From IMG/VR virus record IMGVR_UViG_3300043418_000062, positions 1 to 50,451 of that record: DNA of 50,451 nucleotides; one strand, 5' to 3'. Shown here one piece after another: positions 46,979 through 50,451 of this stretch; position 1 is the stretch's first letter, and the number at the start of each line of letters is the position of its first letter. The notes below the pieces were generated by a model that saw nothing but the letters and a program-made list of their open reading frames with translations, made no database searches and was not told the origin of the DNA. The position numbers and the translations under genes were made by a program. The stretch comes from a virus.

Positions 46979-48484
46979 TTACCAAGTCCAGGTGCTGTAA
47001 AAAGGGTGCTCTGCATCTAGTTCGTTTGCATCCCAAGTGATAACATCACCAGGCTTCTTATCGCCATAGGCAGAGTTGCTCAAGTAATCCAGGTTCACAG
47101 TGGCATAGACCAGGGCATCGAGGTGGTCGGGAGACTTAACGCCTCGTGAGCGCATATCATCCTTCGACTCAATCTGAATCGCACCTTTATTAGTGAACTT
47201 ATACTGAATCATCAACAGCTCATCAAGCAACTGCTTGTCATCTGGGTCAAGGTCAATCTCGCCAGCCAGCATCTGCTCTCGTAGAGAGTCGAAGTTATAA
47301 GCACGAGCGTTACCCCAACGGTTATTGTCAGGGCTTGCAGCTGAACCCAGCATAGAGATAACTGTATATGAGTCTCTAGCAAGGTTCACAAGGATATCGA
47401 TAATCGGGCCACCAAGACCGGCACCATCGACTCGGACTTCTTTACAGCCATGCTCAATGGCCAGCCTGTGAATCCTGTTGGCACTCTCAATAGCGGTGGC
47501 CTTAGTCCAGCTCTCTAGCTTACGGCTTCTGCCACCTCGGTTGATATAAACCACAGAGTCATCTTCACCGAAGCGAGCAACGTCGCAGCCGAGCTTAGGG
47601 ATGATGTCGTAATCCTCTGTGATGTTAGCATCAATTGCTCTGTCAAGCGCAATCTGCGAGTAGAAGGTGTTGTCAGCTTCATCTGGGAACTCAGCAAGGA
47701 TTTTCGATTTATATCTAGCACTCTCAACGCCCCATGAAATCTTCTGACGCTCAACCCACTCAGGCTGAATCAAAAGTGGCTTAAGCTCCTCTGAGATAAC
47801 CTCATCTGTGAAGTTAGGTGTGTCAAAGGCTGAAATCTTAATCTTGGTCCAAGTAGGGTCTTCTCGGAAGATTCTGTGAAAAGGTGTTCCACGAGAGTCG
47901 GGGTTACCAATTGCCAACACACGAGCACCCTCAGTGTTAGTAACCGCTTCAGTCGCAGTATACAAATCCTCTGGGATACCACCGGCCTCATCCAGGACCA
48001 CCATAACATAACGTCTGTGGATACCCTGGAAGGCGCTAACAATGTCCTTATCGGCAGGTCTACGACCCCAAGCCATAACCGTACCGTCATCGAGCTTCCA
48101 CTCCTGCGACTGCGTGATATAACCAGGCAGCGTGTGGCCATGCTCTTTAGCAAGGCGGAAGTTATCCTGAATCTCTTTAAATAGCACTCGAGCAATCTGG
48201 ATGTATGTCGGAGCCGAACAAATCACAGCAACATCGCGAGGGTCATGTACAGCAACCCACCATACCGCCAAAATACCAGCAAGACCAGACTTACCAGCAC
48301 CGTTACAGCTTACAACCGCAGTGTGAGAATTCTCAACTACAGAGTTAGCAATCTCACGCTGCTTAGACCAAAGCTCTTTACCAAGGACTTCCTTAGCCCA
48401 TAGAGCAGGGTCAGTCAGGTACTCGGCCTTCTTAGACCGACCACGAAGGTCTGCGATAACCGCATCTAGTACGTTGTTTATCAT
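46979..48484 (-). CDS. Terminase large subunit
   Basis: A 501-residue packaging motor. Walker A is CNGAGKSG (residues 60-67), Walker B MVVLDE (Asp165, Glu166), and the nuclease domain begins at GCDVARFGEDDS (Asp301). It cuts and pumps DNA into the head together with the small subunit encoded just upstream. The reading is unambiguous. Confidence 0.95.
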   Translation of the reverse strand: MINNVLDAVIADLRGRSKKAEYLTDPALWAKEVLGKELWSKQREIANSVVENSHTAVVSCNGAGKSGLAGILAVWWVAVHDPRDVAVICSAPTYIQIARVLFKEIQDNFRLAKEHGHTLPGYITQSQEWKLDDGTVMAWGRRPADKDIVSAFQGIHRRYVMVVLDEAGGIPEDLYTATEAVTNTEGARVLAIGNPDSRGTPFHRIFREDPTWTKIKISAFDTPNFTDEVISEELKPLLIQPEWVERQKISWGVESARYKSKILAEFPDEADNTFYSQIALDRAIDANITEDYDIIPKLGCDVARFGEDDSVVYINRGGRSRKLESWTKATAIESANRIHRLAIEHGCKEVRVDGAGLGGPIIDILVNLARDSYTVISMLGSAASPDNNRWGNARAYNFDSLREQMLAGEIDLDPDDKQLLDELLMIQYKFTNKGAIQIESKDDMRSRGVKSPDHLDALVYATVNLDYLSNSAYGDKKPGDVITWDANELDAEHPFYSTWTW

Positions 48485-48489
48485 TAGGC

Positions 48490-49011
48490 TTATTCTTCTA
48501 CAATTTCATTCTTAGCGTGTTGCAAGCCTTCTGCAACAAGCTCTTCAAGCTCGCCCCTGGTAATCTGAGGGTAACGCTCTTCTAGCTGGTCCTTTGCGAA
48601 AGTCAGTGCAGTGTCCATAGCTCGCAGCAGCACACGCTCCTGGAACTGGGTCAGCTTTATCATATTCTCATCTAGTGCCTGCTGCTGCCCATCAAGGCGC
48701 TTGCCGATAGTCTCCAGAGTCTTTAGCATCAAACGCTGGCTATCCAGGTCACCGCCCTTAGACTGCTCCTGTAGCTGGTTCTTCAAATCATGTAGCTCAG
48801 TTAATAGCAGCTGACGTTGTTCATGCTCAGTCCATACGTTGCGGGTCTGAAGCAACTGTTTAACATGATGCACAGCCTGGGCAGCAGGAATACCTGTCAT
48901 ACGCTCCATCTCGGCACCTGACTTACCTCCAGCAGCTGCCTTAATCAGGATGTCATCTAGTAGAGCAATTTGATTGTGTGAGCCTGTTGAGCTTAGTGGA
49001 TATGATGCCAT
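48490..49011 (-). CDS. Terminase small subunit-like DNA-binding protein
   Basis: A 173-residue helical protein next to the large terminase. Residues 25-60 form an HTH (KSGAEMERMTGIPAAQAVHHVKQLLQ), then a coiled coil to about residue 115 and a closing helix. Position and fold agree with a small terminase that recognises the packaging site, though no family motif makes it certain. Confidence 0.7.
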   Translation of the reverse strand: MASYPLSSTGSHNQIALLDDILIKAAAGGKSGAEMERMTGIPAAQAVHHVKQLLQTRNVWTEHEQRQLLLTELHDLKNQLQEQSKGGDLDSQRLMLKTLETIGKRLDGQQQALDENMIKLTQFQERVLLRAMDTALTFAKDQLEERYPQITRGELEELVAEGLQHAKNEIVEE

Positions 49012-49236
49012 TTACAAACCTTTATTCCAGACTAGCTTCTGCGCTTCAAACTGAATACGAGCTTCTGTGAGTGTAGTCTCTAGTTTCTCAACTTTATTCA
49101 CAAGGTCGTTATGGCGGTTGATTAGTTCCTGAACAACCTGCTGCATCTCATATACCATTTCAAGGGCTTCGTTTAGCTCCTGCTGTGTGTTAGCTGATTC
49201 TTCTGGTAGTGGTGCGTCTGTTAATCCGCGTGACAT
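49012..49236 (-). CDS. Coiled-coil protein, 74 aa
   Basis: Residues 15-68 form an almost continuous amphipathic helix (QELNEALEMVYEMQQVVQELI, then NKVEKLETTLTEA). It is directly upstream of the small terminase gene and shares its operon. Function unknown; perhaps a terminase accessory or scaffold partner. Confidence 0.7.
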   Translation of the reverse strand: MSRGLTDAPLPEESANTQQELNEALEMVYEMQQVVQELINRHNDLVNKVEKLETTLTEARIQFEAQKLVWNKGL

Positions 49237-49299
49237 TTGTGCTCCTTGAATGTTTTAAAAATTATGCGAAAAAAATTTGAGGTAGGTGTTTTGAGGTGT

Positions 49300-49527
49300 T
49301 TAAACTTCCAGGCGATATGTTTGAATAGCCTCATCCAGTATATCCCAGGTATCATAGTCGCCAGACATCTCAAAGTACACAATGTCGCAGTCACCTGTTG
49401 ATGGGTCGCAGAAGGTAGCTCGCCATACCTCGGTTTGAGTCGGGTCGTCTATAGTAGCTGGGTCGTGGATGTCTAGTGACATGGTGAAGTCACCGATGCC
49501 TGACATTGAAACTGTTATTTCGCTCAT
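49300..49527 (-). CDS. Hypothetical 75-residue protein, first gene of the leftward arm
   Basis: A beta-strand-rich protein with two cysteines (FCDPSTGDC) and many Thr and Asp. It lies directly downstream of the leftward promoter at 49534-49563 and its ATG is six bases after the -10, so translation from a leaderless transcript is likely. No family recognised. Confidence 0.7.
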   Translation of the reverse strand: MSEITVSMSGIGDFTMSLDIHDPATIDDPTQTEVWRATFCDPSTGDCDIVYFEMSGDYDTWDILDEAIQTYRLEV

Positions 49528-49533
49528 CTTGCT

Positions 49534-49563
49534 ATCTTACCACATAAATGTTGGTTGTAGCAA
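49534..49563 (-). promoter_or_regulatory. Leftward late promoter with leaderless start
   Basis: On the minus strand TTGCTA (49563-49558), 18-bp spacer and TAAGAT (49539-49534) with TGG extension. The ATG at 49527 begins seven bases after the -10, so the transcript is probably leaderless. Confidence 0.6.
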
Positions 49564-49628
49564 AAATAGGGGCAAAAAATTTTGGAAATTTGAGAAAATG
49601 GGTGTGGTGGTGCCGCCGCTTAAAAACC

Positions 49629-49640
49629 GAACACCTGTTC
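49629..49640. promoter_or_regulatory. LexA-type SOS box 1
   Basis: GAACACCTGTTC matches the Gram-positive/actinobacterial SOS box GAAC-N4-GTTC exactly; the flanking C and G extend the symmetry to CGAAC/GTTCG. Confidence 0.75.
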
Positions 49641-49670
49641 GAATAAAATGATTTCTTTGAGGCTCGACAT

Positions 49671-49686
49671 TCGAACGCTTGTTCGA
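49671..49686. promoter_or_regulatory. LexA-type SOS box 2
   Basis: TCGAACGCTTGTTCGA has six-base perfect arms and fits the mycobacterial LexA consensus TCGAAC-N4-GTTCGA. Its centre is 44 bp from that of box 1, about four helical turns. Confidence 0.8.
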
Positions 49687-49807
49687 GAGCGACACGCCTA
49701 AAGCCCAGTAATGACGGGGATTTTGGGAATTTTGGCGTTTCGATTTGCGCTTTCGGTTCGAGTGTGCTTTGATTTGAGTATGTTGATTTTCCGAAATCGA
49801 GTAGGCG

Positions 49808-49830
49808 GTTCGCAGGTTTATCCCGCGAAC
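49808..49830. repeat. Inverted repeat GTTCGC/GCGAAC
   Basis: Six-base arms (49808-49813 and 49825-49830) around 11 bases, with the same GTTCG and CGAAC half-sites as the SOS boxes but facing the other way. It may be a second operator type or a hairpin. Confidence 0.4.
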
Positions 49831-49897
49831 GAGCAACGGCTTAGTTTCAAAAATTTCTTCATCGGCGCTTAGGCGTTTGACAATTCAACAGTGGACC

Positions 49898-49953
49898 AGC
49901 CCTCGTTAGGGCTTTACTTTGCCCGATAGGCGGGCAAGGTAATCACCTAACGA
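49898..49953 (+). promoter_or_regulatory. Candidate attenuator/antiterminator leader
   Basis: AGCCCT-CGTT-AGGGCT (49898-49913) followed by TTTACTTT resembles an intrinsic terminator. TTGCCCG-ATAGG-CGGGCAA (49919-49937) is a second perfect hairpin. TCGTTAGG (49903-49910) can pair instead with CCTAACGA (49946-49953), which would break the first hairpin and reach the ribosome binding region of the gene at 49965. Confidence 0.5.
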
Positions 49954-49964
49954 AAGTTGAAATT

Positions 49965-50168
49965 ATGATTACGAACGCAAAGACCGCTAAGAACTCGACT
50001 ATTGAAGAACTAATCGAGTGGCTAGAAGTCGGACACCGACTAGCAGGGCGCGCCAATTACTACACCGTCGAGGCTGTAGAGCGTAGACTTACACGCCTAA
50101 CCACTTCAGAGGTTTCGCCAGAGCAAATTGAACGAATTTCAAAAGCAATTCAGAGCGCCGACTACTAA
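49965..50168 (+). CDS. Hypothetical 67-residue early protein
   Basis: The first rightward gene after the control region. The product is basic and helical throughout, with the segment VEAVERRLTRLTTSEVSPEQIERISKAI looking like a small three-helix DNA-binding or adaptor domain. The ATG has only a weak GAAAG site, and the leader has the hairpins just described. Being downstream of the SOS boxes it could be an immediate-early regulator. Confidence 0.7.
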   Translation: MITNAKTAKNSTIEELIEWLEVGHRLAGRANYYTVEAVERRLTRLTTSEVSPEQIERISKAIQSADY

Positions 50169-50232
50169 GCCAACTGACCTAGGCAAGTCGCTAAACTGCC
50201 TAACCAACCAACCAACCGAAAGGCAACCCAAA

Positions 50233-50319
50233 ATGAACGAACTAATCTCAGTAATTGACGCAATCAACGAGTCTGGTAATTTCGACTCTGATGACTTTTA
50301 CGAACTAGGCAACGACTAA
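50233..50319 (+). CDS. Tiny acidic protein, 28 aa
   Basis: Twenty-eight residues, strongly acidic, with an N-terminal helix and FDSDDFYELGND at the end. The ATG is preceded by GAAAGGCAA. It is separated by about 30 bases from the next gene (50351, the same as 27-254). Translation is plausible but not proven. Confidence 0.5.
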   Translation: MNELISVIDAINESGNFDSDDFYELGND

Positions 50320-50324
50320 CCAAC

Positions 50325-50451
50325 CAACCCAAAACAAAGGATAGAAACTAATGACAACACTACGCCAAGCCGAGCAACTACTAGCCGATTTCGAGCCATT
50401 CACAGCGGGCAACCTGTCGGCAAAATACGACATAGCCGGAAATTACATTGT
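50325..50451. repeat. Terminal overlap (right copy) with partial CDS
   Basis: Identical to 1-127. The ATG at 50351 and the following 33 codons are the start of the gene listed at 27-254; the window ends inside it. Only one copy exists in the closed circle. Confidence 0.9.

Larger units (their letters stand above)
49528..49964. other. Divergent control region between late and early arms
   Basis: This 437-base region holds no supported gene. It contains a leftward promoter (49534-49563), two perfect GAAC-N4-GTTC operators (49629-49640 and 49673-49684), an inverted repeat GTTCGC/GCGAAC (49808-49830), and a set of hairpins (49898-49953) in front of the gene at 49965. A lone TTGACA at 49877-49882 has no -10 at the right distance. 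Confidence 0.75.

Noticed and set aside
49877-49882. TTGACA upstream of the gene at 49965 as a promoter
   Set aside because: No -10-like hexamer lies 15-19 bases downstream; that place is taken by the hairpin at 49898.
1-50451. CRISPR arrays and insertion sequences
   Set aside because: No regularly spaced repeats of 25-40 bases and no transposase-like product were seen.

Overview
The window is a complete genome of a tailed double-stranded DNA phage, assembled as a circle. Bases 1-127 recur exactly at 50325-50451, so the unique length is 50,324 bp. Gene content is that of a siphovirus: large terminase, portal, protease, HK97-type capsid, head-tail connectors, a tail-assembly-chaperone frameshift and a 1,551-residue tape measure with no contractile sheath gene. 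The host is very probably an actinobacterium. Evidence for this is a WhiB-like Fe-S protein, a family confined to Actinobacteria and their phages; ThyX and a monomeric B12-dependent ribonucleotide reductase; a DUF2637 membrane protein; and two SOS boxes of the actinobacterial/Gram-positive LexA type. Base composition is moderate rather than GC-rich, which would suit a freshwater low-GC actinobacterium, but that is inference. I recognised no integrase, excisionase or classical repressor, so a lytic life style is likely.

There are two transcriptional arms. The rightward arm runs from 49965 across the circle junction to 21378. Its first part (1-8 kb) is a dense series of very small, often acidic proteins joined by TAATG overlaps. 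It is driven by repeated near-perfect promoters (TTGACA, 17 bp, TGC-TATAAT). Inside it are an endonuclease VII-like gene, an AT-rich possible origin and a half-length sliding clamp. The second part (8-21 kb) carries replication, recombination and nucleotide genes: helicase, WhiB, Cas4/RecB-like exonuclease, Sak4-like ATPase, an SSB-like protein, primase-helicase, RuvC-like resolvase, DnaQ-like exonuclease, dUTPase, ThyX and thioredoxin. Between the SSB-like and primase genes lies a tRNA/structured-RNA island with an HNH gene. No DNA polymerase was recognised, so the phage appears to use the host replicase with its own clamp and primase-helicase.

The leftward arm runs from 49527 down to 21440 and holds the late genes. 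Packaging and head genes come first. Next are a class II ribonucleotide reductase with its own promoter and flanking terminators, and a collagen-like/HxH-repeat fibre protein. Connectors, tail genes, tape measure, tip proteins and an S74 self-processing fibre follow. The lysis region has an M23-LysM endolysin, a secreted PA14/PEP-repeat protein and small membrane proteins. The arms converge on a bidirectional terminator at 21386-21418.

The region 49528-49964 separates the arms. It holds the two LexA-type operators, a leftward promoter and a possible attenuator. The least explained items are the roughly 370-nt structured RNA between two tRNAs (14282-14651), tRNA-like minihelices, the miniature clamp, the PA14 protein in the lysis cassette, the collagen-like protein among head genes, and the SOS-type control of the divergent region.
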